From: Bacillus salipaludis
Lineage (GTDB): Bacteria; Bacillota; Bacilli; Bacillales_B; DSM-18226
Direction: 5' to 3'
Assembly (NCBI RefSeq): GCF_004358205.1
Contig: NZ_SMYO01000015.1
Coordinates: 28,337-92,336 of the forward strand
Length of the DNA: 64,000 nucleotides
The position numbers and the translations under genes were made by a program. Positions within the stretch are counted from its first letter, which is position 1, and each line of letters starts with the position of its first letter. This document shows, in pieces, positions 26,957 through 35,436 of the stretch. The notes under the pieces are model-generated. The model made no database searches. It was not told the origin of the DNA and saw nothing but the letters and a program-made list of their open reading frames with translations.

Positions 26957-27085
26957 TTATTGCTTTTTCAATTCATTAACAATTTCATTAATGCGTTTTT
27001 CCACTTCATAAAGGTTCTTCTGCATCCGTTCACGTCGACTGGTTAAGACCTGTAATTCCTGTTTCAATTCTTCTGATTTGCTCAT
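26957..27085 (-). CDS. Small coiled-coil protein (42 aa)
   Basis: MSKSEELKQELQVLTSRRER, then QKNLYEVEKRINEIVNELKKQ. Leu/Ile/Val recur at heptad spacing over the whole length and nearly all residues are helix-forming, so it should be one coiled coil, probably a dimer. CCGGAGGGAAATC precedes the ATG, a very good ribosome site. Short proteins of this shape (SE1832/SE1561-like) are common in Firmicutes; I cannot assign the family. It is antisense to the puc-like operon and lies just beyond it. Confidence 0.7.
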   Translation of the reverse strand: MSKSEELKQELQVLTSRRERMQKNLYEVEKRINEIVNELKKQ

Positions 27086-27349
27086 GATTTCCCTCCGGAT
27101 TATGATATATCATTAATATGCCAGCAAAGAAACCATTTTAATATAAATCGTTAAAATCTTCAATTGCTTTTTTTAATGGATTAATTTTAAATTTTCCAGT
27201 AATAAAGAGGTGTGTGGTAAACCCTGCAACGATTAGCACAACTTCCTTGGGAAAAACGTTTTTGAAGTGATGGAAGGCGGGATAATTGGAAACAAACTAG
27301 GTAACGGATATAATCGGATTAGATTACAAAATACGGGAGGGGATTTGAA

Positions 27350-27685
27350 GTGCCACATTTATTTATTCGTGGAATAACAGTTGAGCAGGTGAAAACCATT
27401 AGTAAACCACTCGTACAGGAATTAGCGGATCTTTGTGCCTGCGGGACGGACAATTTCACACTCGAGGTTGTCCATTCAACTTTTGTTTTTGATGGAAACG
27501 AGGTGCCGGGATATCCATTTATTGAAGTGAAATGGTTTGAAAGAGGGCAGGAAATTCGGGACGAATTTGCGAATATTATCACGAAACAGGTTCACTCGCT
27601 CGAGATCCCGGAAGTAGAAGTTGCTTTTAGTACGTTTAGAGAATCTGATTATTATTTAAATGGGAAGAGTTTTGCGGAAGAATAA
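27350..27685 (+). CDS. DUF1904 domain-containing protein
   Basis: 111 residues: MPHLFIRGITVEQVK start, central FIEVKWFERGQE-RD, end EVEVAFSTFRESDYYLNGKSF. This matches the DUF1904 family, a tautomerase/MIF-like small fold of unknown role. The GTG start follows GGGAGGGG. It is followed after 24 bases by the aminotransferase, and the two are probably co-transcribed. Confidence 0.8.
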   Translation: MPHLFIRGITVEQVKTISKPLVQELADLCACGTDNFTLEVVHSTFVFDGNEVPGYPFIEVKWFERGQEIRDEFANIITKQVHSLEIPEVEVAFSTFRESDYYLNGKSFAEE

Positions 27686-27709
27686 TCTTTATAAACCGGA
27701 GGGAAAGGT

Positions 27710-28867
27710 ATGAATCCAAATATATTAAGACATCCAGGGCCGACACCAATTCCTAAAAAAGTTGAACTGGCCATGGCGCAGGATATGATTAGTCATCGTA
27801 CGGAGGAATTTGTTAAGTTATATCAAGAAACAACACATCGAGTGAAGCCTATTTTCGGAACAAAGCAAGATATTTTGCTTTTGCCATCAGGGGGAACAGC
27901 TGCGTTAGAAGCGGCAGCGGTCAATACTGTTTCTCCAGGAGAAGAAGTAGTCGTCATCACGGTTGGCGCCTTCGGTGATTACTTCGTTTCAATTTGTGAG
28001 AAATACGGCTTTCATGTACATAAGCTTGCAAAGAATTGGGGCGAGGCCTGTACGGAAGAAGATCTGACTGAATTTTTGAAGCCGTTATCCAACATTAAAG
28101 CTGTTTTTGCTACTTATAATGAAACTTCTACCGGAATCTTAAACCCGATCAATCAATTAGGCAAGGTGGTGCGCACTCATACAGAAGCACTCTTCATTGT
28201 CGATGGGGTGAGCTGTATTGGCGGTGCTCCAGCTGAAATGGACGAATGGGGCATCGATATTCTCGTAACAGGTTCACAAAAAGCGATGATGCTTCCACCA
28301 GGACTTTCGCTTTTAAGTGTAAGTGAAAGAGCCTGGAAAGTGATCGAGGCGAATCCTACACCTGCGTATTATTTAAATTTATTGAGTTATCGGGAGTGGG
28401 CTTCAAAAGGGATGACGCCTAACACGCCTGCGATTTCCTTGATTATGGGACTTTCTGCTGTTTGTGACTTAATTGAGGAGGAAGGCGGATTTGTGAAAAC
28501 CATCGAACGACATGAAGTAATGAAAAGTATGGTTCGTGAAGCCATGAAGGCTCTCTCCATTGGATTATTGACAAGTGATGAGTTTGCCTCGCCAACGATT
28601 ACTGCAATCCGAACACCGGAAGGTTTGGAGCTACCATCCTTTTTGGAACATTTAAAGAAGAAATATCACCTTGATCTTGCCGGCGGGCTTGGCCATCTGC
28701 AAGGTAAAATTTTTAGATTTGGACATATGGGCTATTGCTTCCCAAGTGATATCCTCGAAGCTGTTTCCCTGATCGAAGCAGGGCTACAGGATTTTTCCTA
28801 TTTATTTGAACATGGGGCAGGAGTTAGGGCGGCACAAAAGGTTTTCTTGTCTACACTAAGCAAGTGA
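27710..28867 (+). CDS. Class V aminotransferase (alanine/ureidoglycine-glyoxylate type, PucG-like)
   Basis: 385 residues. It starts with the family hallmark HPGPTPIPKKVELAMAQDMISHR. The PLP Lys is in ILVTGSQKAMMLPPGL (about 190) and the cofactor-binding Asp in LFIVDGVSCIGG (about 165). Relatives are alanine:glyoxylate aminotransferase and Bacillus PucG, (S)-ureidoglycine:glyoxylate aminotransferase of the allantoin pathway. The nearby puc-like set favours PucG (inference), but no allantoinase or urate oxidase gene is in the window. CCGGAGGGAAAG precedes the start. Confidence 0.82.
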   Translation: MNPNILRHPGPTPIPKKVELAMAQDMISHRTEEFVKLYQETTHRVKPIFGTKQDILLLPSGGTAALEAAAVNTVSPGEEVVVITVGAFGDYFVSICEKYGFHVHKLAKNWGEACTEEDLTEFLKPLSNIKAVFATYNETSTGILNPINQLGKVVRTHTEALFIVDGVSCIGGAPAEMDEWGIDILVTGSQKAMMLPPGLSLLSVSERAWKVIEANPTPAYYLNLLSYREWASKGMTPNTPAISLIMGLSAVCDLIEEEGGFVKTIERHEVMKSMVREAMKALSIGLLTSDEFASPTITAIRTPEGLELPSFLEHLKKKYHLDLAGGLGHLQGKIFRFGHMGYCFPSDILEAVSLIEAGLQDFSYLFEHGAGVRAAQKVFLSTLSK

Positions 28868-28884
28868 TAAGATTTTTACTAACG

Positions 28885-28920
28885 AACCCTTCGTTTCTAT
28901 TCAAACGAAGGGTTTTTTAA
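28885..28920 (+). terminator. Rho-independent terminator
   Basis: AACCCTTCGTTT (28885-28896) pairs perfectly with AAACGAAGGGTT (28903-28914), loop CTATTC, then TTTT. Confidence 0.92.
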
Positions 28921-28948
28921 TTCTCCCCATGGAAATTCTAGTTAGTGT

Positions 28949-29875
28949 TTATAATCTCTTATTAATACCTTCCATTGCTCTTACTTTAAGTGAATTTTCA
29001 ATGATTATGTCAAGCAGCTTATGATAAGGGATCCCCGCTGCTTGTGCGCTTTTTGGCAACAGGCTATTTTTTGTCATCCCAGGTAATGAATTAAGTTCTA
29101 ACACATAAGGGATCCCGTTTTGAATCATCATGTCGATTCGGGCATAAACACTACATTTCAATGCTTTATAGCAAGTCATTGCTGCAATTGCGACTCTGGT
29201 TTTTGTTTCAGGCGAGAGCTCGACCACCTCTTCAATGGTAGCCGCATCATCATATTTGGAGGTATAATCAAAAAACTCTCCCTTATGACGAATGGAAATC
29301 ACCGGTAAAAGCTGTCCGTCCAATATCGAACAAGTGATTTCCTCGCCCTTTATACACTTTTCGATCACCACTTCAGCATCCCATTTGAATACTTCAGCAA
29401 TCGCAGCCGTTACCGAGTCTTGGTCATAAACAATTTTTACTCCTACACTTGAACCACCTGAATTAGGTTTCACCACTACTGGGTAACCCATCTTGTCTAG
29501 TTCATCCATATTAAGTTCTTCGATGTTCGTTAGGTGAATCCAATCCGGTGTTTGCACTCCTTCATACCGGATGATTTTTTTCGAGATATTCTTATCCATG
29601 CATAAGCTGCTGGACAGGACGTTGCTCCCGGTATAAGGAACTCCAAGGGTTTCAAGGGTACCTTGAATGGTGCCGTCCTCACCGAACTTGCCATGTAGCG
29701 CTAGTAGCGCAACATCAAGATTTTTCGCCTTTTCCACTAAATCTTCTTTGTGATCTAGTTGGATCGGTACAATTTCATATTTATTTTTATCTAATTGCAC
29801 CATCATTTCTTCACCTGTCATGAGCGAAACTTGTTTCTCGGAAGAAACCCCTCCCATAATGACGCCAACTCTCAT
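28949..29875 (-). CDS. ddl: D-alanine--D-alanine ligase
   Basis: About 308 residues, ATP-grasp fold. [19 protein letters not shown] opens the N-domain. [32 protein letters not shown], the [10 protein letters not shown] region and the closing [21 protein letters not shown] (Mg ligands) are all present. It makes D-Ala-D-Ala for peptidoglycan. The ATG at 29875 is favoured because GGGGG precedes it; an earlier in-frame ATG at 29890 overlaps the upstream MocR gene. It follows that gene directly on the minus strand, so the two are co-transcribed. Confidence 0.93.
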   Translation of the reverse strand: MRVGVIMGGVSSEKQVSLMTGEEMMVQLDKNKYEIVPIQLDHKEDLVEKAKNLDVALLALHGKFGEDGTIQGTLETLGVPYTGSNVLSSSLCMDKNISKKIIRYEGVQTPDWIHLTNIEELNMDELDKMGYPVVVKPNSGGSSVGVKIVYDQDSVTAAIAEVFKWDAEVVIEKCIKGEEITCSILDGQLLPVISIRHKGEFFDYTSKYDDAATIEEVVELSPETKTRVAIAAMTCYKALKCSVYARIDMMIQNGIPYVLELNSLPGMTKNSLLPKSAQAAGIPYHKLLDIIIENSLKVRAMEGINKRL

Positions 29876-29879
29876 TTTT

Positions 29880-31328
29880 TTAGCCCCCATAATGATTTTT
29901 TATTGTGTCACCTATGATCGTAATTCCTTGGATAATCTCGCTTTCTTTCAGCCGAGAAAATCCTAATCGTAACGTATGCTTTCCACTATTGTCCGTGTAA
30001 AAAACATCGCCTGGAGAAAAAACAACTCCGTTTTGGTAACATTTTTCTAAAAGTTTCCGTGAATCGATGTTGTTTTCTAGTTCTATAAAAAGGTGGAGTC
30101 CACCGTCACCCGTTAACCGTTTGAAAGGAATAAGTTGCTTACAATAATGAACAGCTAATTCATACTTTTTTTTATAGACGGATTTCGCTTTTTTAATATA
30201 CTTCTCAAAGTAGCCATCATTCAAATATTGATATAACACCGCTTGATCCAATGTAGACGTATGAATCGTTCGGGCTCGTTTCATACTTTCCAAGTAATAA
30301 ATCAACTCTTTGTCTGCTAAAATCCATCCGACCCGCAATCCAGGAAAAAGAATTTTAGAGAAACTGCTAATATAAATGACATGATTGCCGTGTCCGGCGA
30401 AGGCAGCCAACGGTGCCAGATGTGACCCTGAGTAACGTAATTCTTCATTAAATCCATCCTCAACAATCGGAAGCTGATAGGCGGAAAACAGCTCCATGAT
30501 TTCCTTTCTTTTTTCAGAGGACGTTACGATTCCAGTTGGATTATGATAAGACGGAATCAAGTAGGCAAAATCATACTCTTTTTTTGATAAGGAGGTTTCT
30601 AACTTCCTAATATTGACCCCGTCATCCTCCATTTCAATTCCATCGATTTCAAAGCCATGTAATCGAAAGAGCTTAAGGGCAGAGTGATGGGTTGGATTTT
30701 CACAAATAACACGGCCGTTCTTTTTATTTAAAGAAGATAAAAGGAGATCCAGAGCTTCCGTGAAGCCATTGGTAATTAAAACATCCTTATTTCGAATGTC
30801 TACCCCTTTAATTTCCATGTAGTGAAGGAGGTATTCGATCAGTGGTTTATAGCCCTTTGCATATCCATAGTTCAGAACAATGTCTCCCTCAATGGACATC
30901 CGATTTAAAAAAGCTCTTTTAAAATTTTCTACATCAAAAAGCTTTTCATCAGGGGCGATACTCGTAAAAGAGATCATTTCCTTATTCCAGCGGACTCCAT
31001 GCTTCATAAGGTCCATTTCTTCTGCCAAAAAGGATTGGTTATTGATTTTTTCAGTCCAATTCAACTGGATGGATGGGGATTTGAAGGTCTCAACGTGACT
31101 TACAAAGTTTCCTTTTCCTTTTACCGCATAGATCATGCCTTCTTGTTCCAAATCCGCATATGCCGTTAGGACGGTGTTTCGGCTGATGGATAATAACGTG
31201 CTAAGTTCACGTGTGGATGGAAGCTTTTGGTGCTCAAGTAAATGTCCGTTGGTGATCATTCTTTTTAAATATTCCTTCAGTTGAATATATACAGGACGGC
31301 CTTCCGTTAACTTAAAATCGTTAAACAC
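29880..31328 (-). CDS. MocR-type (GntR-HTH + aminotransferase fold) regulator, DdlR-like
   Basis: About 482 residues. A GntR winged helix (residues about 8-75: [12 protein letters not shown] ... [29 protein letters not shown]) is joined to a class I aminotransferase domain. The PLP Lys is in [16 protein letters not shown]. DdlR of Brevibacillus/Bacillus is a MocR protein that activates ddl. Here ddl follows in the same operon, so a DdlR role is likely (inference). The frame extends upstream to 31391, but AAGGGGGTGA fits GTG 31328. In B. brevis the pair is divergent, whereas here it is tandem. Confidence 0.88.
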   Translation of the reverse strand: MFNDFKLTEGRPVYIQLKEYLKRMITNGHLLEHQKLPSTRELSTLLSISRNTVLTAYADLEQEGMIYAVKGKGNFVSHVETFKSPSIQLNWTEKINNQSFLAEEMDLMKHGVRWNKEMISFTSIAPDEKLFDVENFKRAFLNRMSIEGDIVLNYGYAKGYKPLIEYLLHYMEIKGVDIRNKDVLITNGFTEALDLLLSSLNKKNGRVICENPTHHSALKLFRLHGFEIDGIEMEDDGVNIRKLETSLSKKEYDFAYLIPSYHNPTGIVTSSEKRKEIMELFSAYQLPIVEDGFNEELRYSGSHLAPLAAFAGHGNHVIYISSFSKILFPGLRVGWILADKELIYYLESMKRARTIHTSTLDQAVLYQYLNDGYFEKYIKKAKSVYKKKYELAVHYCKQLIPFKRLTGDGGLHLFIELENNIDSRKLLEKCYQNGVVFSPGDVFYTDNSGKHTLRLGFSRLKESEIIQGITIIGDTIKNHYGG

Positions 31329-31560
31329 TGCATTCACCCCCTTGCTAACATTTTTACATAACAAGCGCCTTTTGCAAAAGGTCCACACCATATGTATTTT
31401 TACGGTGTTGTGGTAGGTGTGTACTGAAGATTATTTTGAAACTAAATTAAATATCCTTTTTGCGAATTGGATGGATGAATTAGACAAGAAGGTGGGGGCT
31501 ATTTGATGTTTATGAAAGATCGCCTCGGAGGATTACTTAGCATTTAGTATTAACAAGTAG

Positions 31561-31592
31561 AAAAAGCACCGATCAATGAATCGGTGCTTTTT
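31561..31592. terminator. Perfect bidirectional terminator
   Basis: AAAAAGCACCGAT (31561-31573) and ATCGGTGCTTTTT (31580-31592), loop CAATGA, a 13-bp perfect stem with A and T tails on both sides. It ends the TerC gene on the minus strand. Confidence 0.93.
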
Positions 31593-31596
31593 AACT

Positions 31597-32265
31597 CTAT
31601 GCAGCAGCTTTTTCTTCTTTTGCCATGTTGTTCTTTACAAATACTGCTACCACCAAAATGATAGCCATAGCAATCGGAATAACTAAGTGAAAGGAGTCTG
31701 GAACTAAGATGTGGAACTTTTCTAATCCTTTATCTTCAACCATCATTTTACCAGCAGCAAAGGTTAATAATCCTGCACCGGCATACACGATGATTGGAAA
31801 TTTCTCCATTAAATTCATTAGTAATTTGCTACCAAAAATAATGATTGGGATGGAGATGAGAATTCCAATCGCAATCGGTAGAATTCCTTCTGCAACGCTT
31901 GATAACGCGATCACATTATCAATAGACATGGCGAAATCGGCAATCGCAATCGTTTTGATTGCTCCTAGAACTTTGTCGGATTGTTTGATATTCGGATCGT
32001 CTTCTTCTTTATGTGCGATTAAATTGTAGCTGATTCGCAATAAGATTAAACCGCCCACTAATTGCACGAATGGAAATTCTAGAAATTGAATTAAAATGGT
32101 TGCTGCTAGAATCCTTAAAACAATCGCCATTAATGTCCCGCCGAAAATGGCTCGATTTCTCATGTGCTGTGGTACTTTACTCGCAGCTAAGGCGATAACC
32201 ACTGCATTATCACCCGATAACAGAATATCGATTCCAATTAAACTTAAAATTTGAAGAACCGTCAT
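31597..32265 (-). CDS. TerC-family integral membrane protein (YjbE/YceF-like)
   Basis: 222 residues, about seven helices. The two TerC signature segments are LLSGDNAVVIALAAS (about 14-28) and IADFAMSIDNVIALSSV (about 113-129), whose Asp/Asn residues are intramembrane. Bacillus TerC proteins of this kind (YceF, YkoY) export Mn2+, loading secreted or membrane metalloproteins. No yybP-ykoY Mn riboswitch is recognisable upstream; a degenerate repeat array lies there instead. GGGGGAATTAAAGAC supports ATG 32265; the frame extends further up without ribosome site. Confidence 0.87.
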   Translation of the reverse strand: MTVLQILSLIGIDILLSGDNAVVIALAASKVPQHMRNRAIFGGTLMAIVLRILAATILIQFLEFPFVQLVGGLILLRISYNLIAHKEEDDPNIKQSDKVLGAIKTIAIADFAMSIDNVIALSSVAEGILPIAIGILISIPIIIFGSKLLMNLMEKFPIIVYAGAGLLTFAAGKMMVEDKGLEKFHILVPDSFHLVIPIAMAIILVVAVFVKNNMAKEEKAAA

Positions 32266-32399
32266 GTCTTTAATTCCCCCGTATTTATGTATATTTTTTG
32301 AACATCTATGATATTGGTATATCATATTTTGGGTGATTTCGGACATAATTTTTATGTACTTAATATGGAAAATCCGACCAAATCTATTTTTTATGGTTA

Positions 32400-32630
32400 T
32401 TAGATCGGAAAACGAGAGAATTTAGTGCCCATCCGAGAATATTTGCCGCATATCCGATAGTTAGATCGGAAAACGAGAGTATTGAAAGGTTATCCGAGAG
32501 TATTTAACGTTCATCCACGAGTATTTGCCGCATATCCGATAGCTAGATCGAAAAACGAGAGTATTGCTAGGTTATCCGAGAGTATTTAGTGCTCATCCAC
32601 GAGTATTTGCAGTACAACCGAGAGTTAGAT
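32400..32630. repeat. Degenerate tandem array of about 20-bp units (CGAGAGTATTT...ATC)
   Basis: About ten units of 19-21 bp, such as CGAGAGTATTGAAAGGTTATC, CGAGAGTATTTAACGTTCATC and CACGAGTATTTGCCGCATATC, interspersed with CGATAGTTAGATCGGAAAA. A higher-order unit (GATCGGAAAACGAGAG) recurs at 32402, 32463 and 32544. The array fills the gap between the TerC and DMT genes and runs into the last codons of the DMT gene. Confidence 0.8.
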
Positions 32631-33496
32631 CATCCTGTTTGATCTTCATGCTGGAAATACTTACCCCAACTAAGGTAATCACCCCGCCGACAAGCGTAAT
32701 CCATGTAGGTACTTCATTTAAGAAAATCCAAGAGATCACAAATGCAGCGACAGGAGTTAAATATAACGAGCTTGTTGCAGCCAATGCACCGGCATTTTCG
32801 GTTACATAGGCCATAGCCAAATATGGAAGAACAGTAGGAACCAGCCCCAAATAAATAACCGAAAAAGTAGCAGAATAAGAAGCTGCAGCAATTTCATTTC
32901 CTAAACCCGGTAAAAAGATCAGCATGAAAAGTGTACCTGCAAGAATCGTATAAATCGTAAAAGGGATGAAACCGTATTTTTTTAAATAGTTTGATTGAAA
33001 GATAAAATAAAAGCTCTCTCCTAAGGCGGCAATCAAAATAAAGATTACCCCCTTTTAGATACGCAGTTTGTGGAATTCCTGATCCGAACGAAATCATCGC
33101 AACACCTAAAAAGGCGATAATTGAGCCAATCCACCCCATTTTATGAAATTTTTCTTTTGAAAAAACGACTGCTAATATAGCTGAGATTATAGGTGTAGTG
33201 GATACGAACAAACTGGCCATTCCGGCACTCACCGTTTCTTCGCCAATACTTAAAGCAGTATGGTAGGTCATGAAACCGAGAAAACCAAGTAAAAGGATGA
33301 AGGGGATATCCCTTAAATCTGGTAGTTTAATTTTTTTAACTACCGCAAAAATAATGAGGATAATGGAGCCAATTAATAGCCGGAACAGGGCAAGATGTTC
33401 CGGACTATACGATTCTAGTGCAGCCTTGATTCCAGGAAAAGCCGATCCCCATGCAACAATGATCAAACTATATGCAACGAAAAGTCTACCATTCAT
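32593..33496 (-). pseudogene. DMT-superfamily (EamA) transporter, frameshifted in a G5 run
   Basis: The N-terminal half (33496 down to about 33053: MNGRLFVAYSLIIVAWGSAF ... IPQTAYLKGG) and the C-terminal half (continuing IFILIAALGESFYFIFQ ... VGVSISSMKIKQ) together make a normal 300-residue transporter. The junction is AAAGGGGGTAATC (C run at 33048-33052); removing one G restores K-G-V-I-F-I-L. This is a common polymerase or assembly slip, so the gene may be intact in vivo. The final residues (DDLTLGCTANTRG) are encoded by the tandem array. It is divergent from a MocR gene that probably regulates it. GAGGGAGAATC precedes the start. Confidence 0.8.
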
Positions 33497-33645
33497 GATT
33501 CTCCCTCATTTCTTTCATATATTGAAGAGTGCCAACCGCCCATTAGGGAAGACGAAATTATAAAATTATAATAAAATATGAAAGAATCGAAATCGCCAAC
33601 CAATTGAAAAAGAAAAAAACCAACAAATATGAAAGAATGATGTTT

Positions 33646-35058
33646 ATGAATAAAAAGCCTCGATACCTGCAAATCGTTCACTGGATGAGGGAGAAAATTG
33701 AACAGGGCGAATGGGTAATTGGGAGTAAAATCCCAACCCAACGTGAAATAGCAGAAAAATTTGGTGTCAACAGAAGTACGGTCATAACGGCAATCGAAAT
33801 CGTCAAGTCTGAGGGTTTATTGGAGGGAAAAACCGGCAGCGGTATTTATGTCATTCACAATCAATGGTCCCTTAATTCGGAAATGTCTCCCCCAGACTGG
33901 AATGATTTAACGAAATGGTCCCTGCAGCCCTCAAGTGTTCATACGGTACAACTGATTAATGAATTAGAAACGAGAAAGGATTTAATCCAACTAAGTAAAG
34001 GGGAGCTTGGACCTGACTTGTTTCCTCATTCAGAAATCGCCAAAGCAATGGGGGCAGTCTCAACCCAGATTCAGGATTTTGGGTACGGTGATGGGTTAGG
34101 GGATCTGGGATTAAGAAAAGAGATTAGTAGGCATCTCCAAAAAAGCGGCATCAAGATAAAACCGGAATGTATCTTAATCGTCTCAGGCGCCTTACAGGCA
34201 CTTAAATTAATTACAGTTGGAATATTGAAAAGAGGGTCAACCGTGTTTTTAGAAAACCCTTCGTACTTACATTCCGTCAATGTATTTCCGGAAGAGATGA
34301 CAATCAAGAGAATCCCTGTCGATGGGAATGGACTAAGAATCGAGGAGTTATTTCAACAAACCTTTACAAGAAACGCCTCTGCCCTGTTTATTAATCCTAC
34401 CTTTCACAATCCGACAACAACTAATATGTCACTGGAACAAAGAAAAATCTTGCTAGAAAAATGCCAGCATTATAAGCTGCCCATCATAGAAGATGATATT
34501 TTTAGAGATTTATGGATGGATGCACGGCCTCCTGCTCCAATAAAAGTATTAGATAAAAATGGACAAGTTTTATATATTGGCAGTTTTTCAAAAACGATTG
34601 CGCCCGGTCTGCGCATTGGCTGGTTGGCGGGACCTGAAGCGGTCATTAAACGCCTTCGGGATGTGAGAATGCAAACCGATTATGGTTCAAGTTATTTGTC
34701 TCAGTTACTAGTAAAAGAGCTGCTTGCATCAGGGATGTATGAAAACCATTTAAAGAATGTTAGAACCATCCTTAAAGAGAGAAGAGATTACCTTCTCCAA
34801 TTACTTACTCTTCATTTAAGTGATGTTGCTTCCTGGTCCAAACCATCAGGGGGATTATTTATTTGGGTTCTTTTTAAGAAAAAGATCAATATGCAAAAAC
34901 TATTTAAGCAATGTATAAATGAAAATGTGTTAATTAATCCGGGCTATATTTATCATGACCATCAATCATCGATTCGCTTATCGTATTCCTATGCAAGCTT
35001 TGAGGAAATGGAAATGGGGATCTTAACCCTAAAAAAGAGTTTGCTGGATGTTGTATAG
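33646..35058 (+). CDS. MocR-type (GntR-HTH + aminotransferase fold) regulator
   Basis: About 470 residues. GntR winged helix near the N-terminus (GSKIPTQREIAEKFGVNRSTVITAIEIVKSEGLLEG), then a class I aminotransferase domain with PTFHNPTTTNMSLEQR and the PLP Lys in YIGSFSKTIAPGLRIGW (about 322). Start choice is uncertain: ATG 33637, ATG 33646 and TTG 33604 are in frame and none has a strong ribosome site. It is divergent from the DMT transporter, a usual MocR target arrangement (inference). Confidence 0.87.
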   Translation: MNKKPRYLQIVHWMREKIEQGEWVIGSKIPTQREIAEKFGVNRSTVITAIEIVKSEGLLEGKTGSGIYVIHNQWSLNSEMSPPDWNDLTKWSLQPSSVHTVQLINELETRKDLIQLSKGELGPDLFPHSEIAKAMGAVSTQIQDFGYGDGLGDLGLRKEISRHLQKSGIKIKPECILIVSGALQALKLITVGILKRGSTVFLENPSYLHSVNVFPEEMTIKRIPVDGNGLRIEELFQQTFTRNASALFINPTFHNPTTTNMSLEQRKILLEKCQHYKLPIIEDDIFRDLWMDARPPAPIKVLDKNGQVLYIGSFSKTIAPGLRIGWLAGPEAVIKRLRDVRMQTDYGSSYLSQLLVKELLASGMYENHLKNVRTILKERRDYLLQLLTLHLSDVASWSKPSGGLFIWVLFKKKINMQKLFKQCINENVLINPGYIYHDHQSSIRLSYSYASFEEMEMGILTLKKSLLDVV

Positions 35059-35110
35059 TTAAATAGTATTTTTAATATATTTATTTTTTTGAAAATTAAT
35101 AATAGTTGTC

Positions 35111-35139
35111 TTGACATGATATTTTTCAGTCCATATAAT
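35111..35139 (+). promoter_or_regulatory. Consensus sigma-A promoter
   Basis: TTGACA (35111-35116), 17-base spacer, TATAAT (35134-35139), exact consensus at both hexamers. It predicts a start near 35146 and a leader of about 290 bases before the permease gene. Confidence 0.85.
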
Positions 35140-35145
35140 AATGAA

Positions 35146-35330
35146 TGAGGACAGTGGAATTTCGTTAAACTGTCGCTAATTAAGAAAGCGATTACATAAA
35201 GTTAAAAAGAGTTGTCCCTATACACATAATATTAACTAAAATCAGACAGACATTGGGCACTTCGTAAGGAATATTCGAAAGTCGAACCTCTTTATTGAAG
35301 ATAGATGTCTTGTCTGGTTTTTTTTATAAC
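35146..35330 (+). promoter_or_regulatory. Attenuator-like structured leader of the amino-acid permease
   Basis: The leader contains AGGACA (35148-35153), which can pair either with nearby ACTGTC (35169-35174) or with TGTCCCT (35213-35219). A terminator hairpin follows: CAGACA-GACAT (35243-35253) with ATGTC-TT-GTCTG (35305-35316), then eight T. A 50-base structured insert (GGGCACTTCGTAAGGAATATTC) sits in its loop. It lacks the T-box AGGGTGGNACCGCG and the L-box (lysine) core, so I cannot name a known class. Confidence 0.5.
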
Positions 35331-35436
35331 CAAAACAATTAAAAAGAATAGAAGGGAAGGGATCAAGAGGGAGAAATTAAGGGGGAAAAGGTGAAAAATA
35401 TTAAACTTATATTTCAATAGTAAAGGCGGGACGTGG

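Noticed and set aside
31504..31560. Short frame MFMKDRLGGLLSI near 31.5 kb
   Set aside because: Thirteen codons without a convincing ribosome site; no context.
32266..32400. yybP-ykoY manganese riboswitch before the TerC gene
   Set aside because: I could not find the conserved paired loops; the sequence is AT-rich and runs into the repeat array.
32564..32809. Plus-strand frame with repeated PRVFA/PRVRS units
   Set aside because: It is the translation of the tandem array and lies antisense to the transporter gene.
35146..35330. Lysine riboswitch or T-box before the amino-acid permease
   Set aside because: Neither the L-box conserved core nor the T-box AGGGTGGNACCGCG sequence is present.
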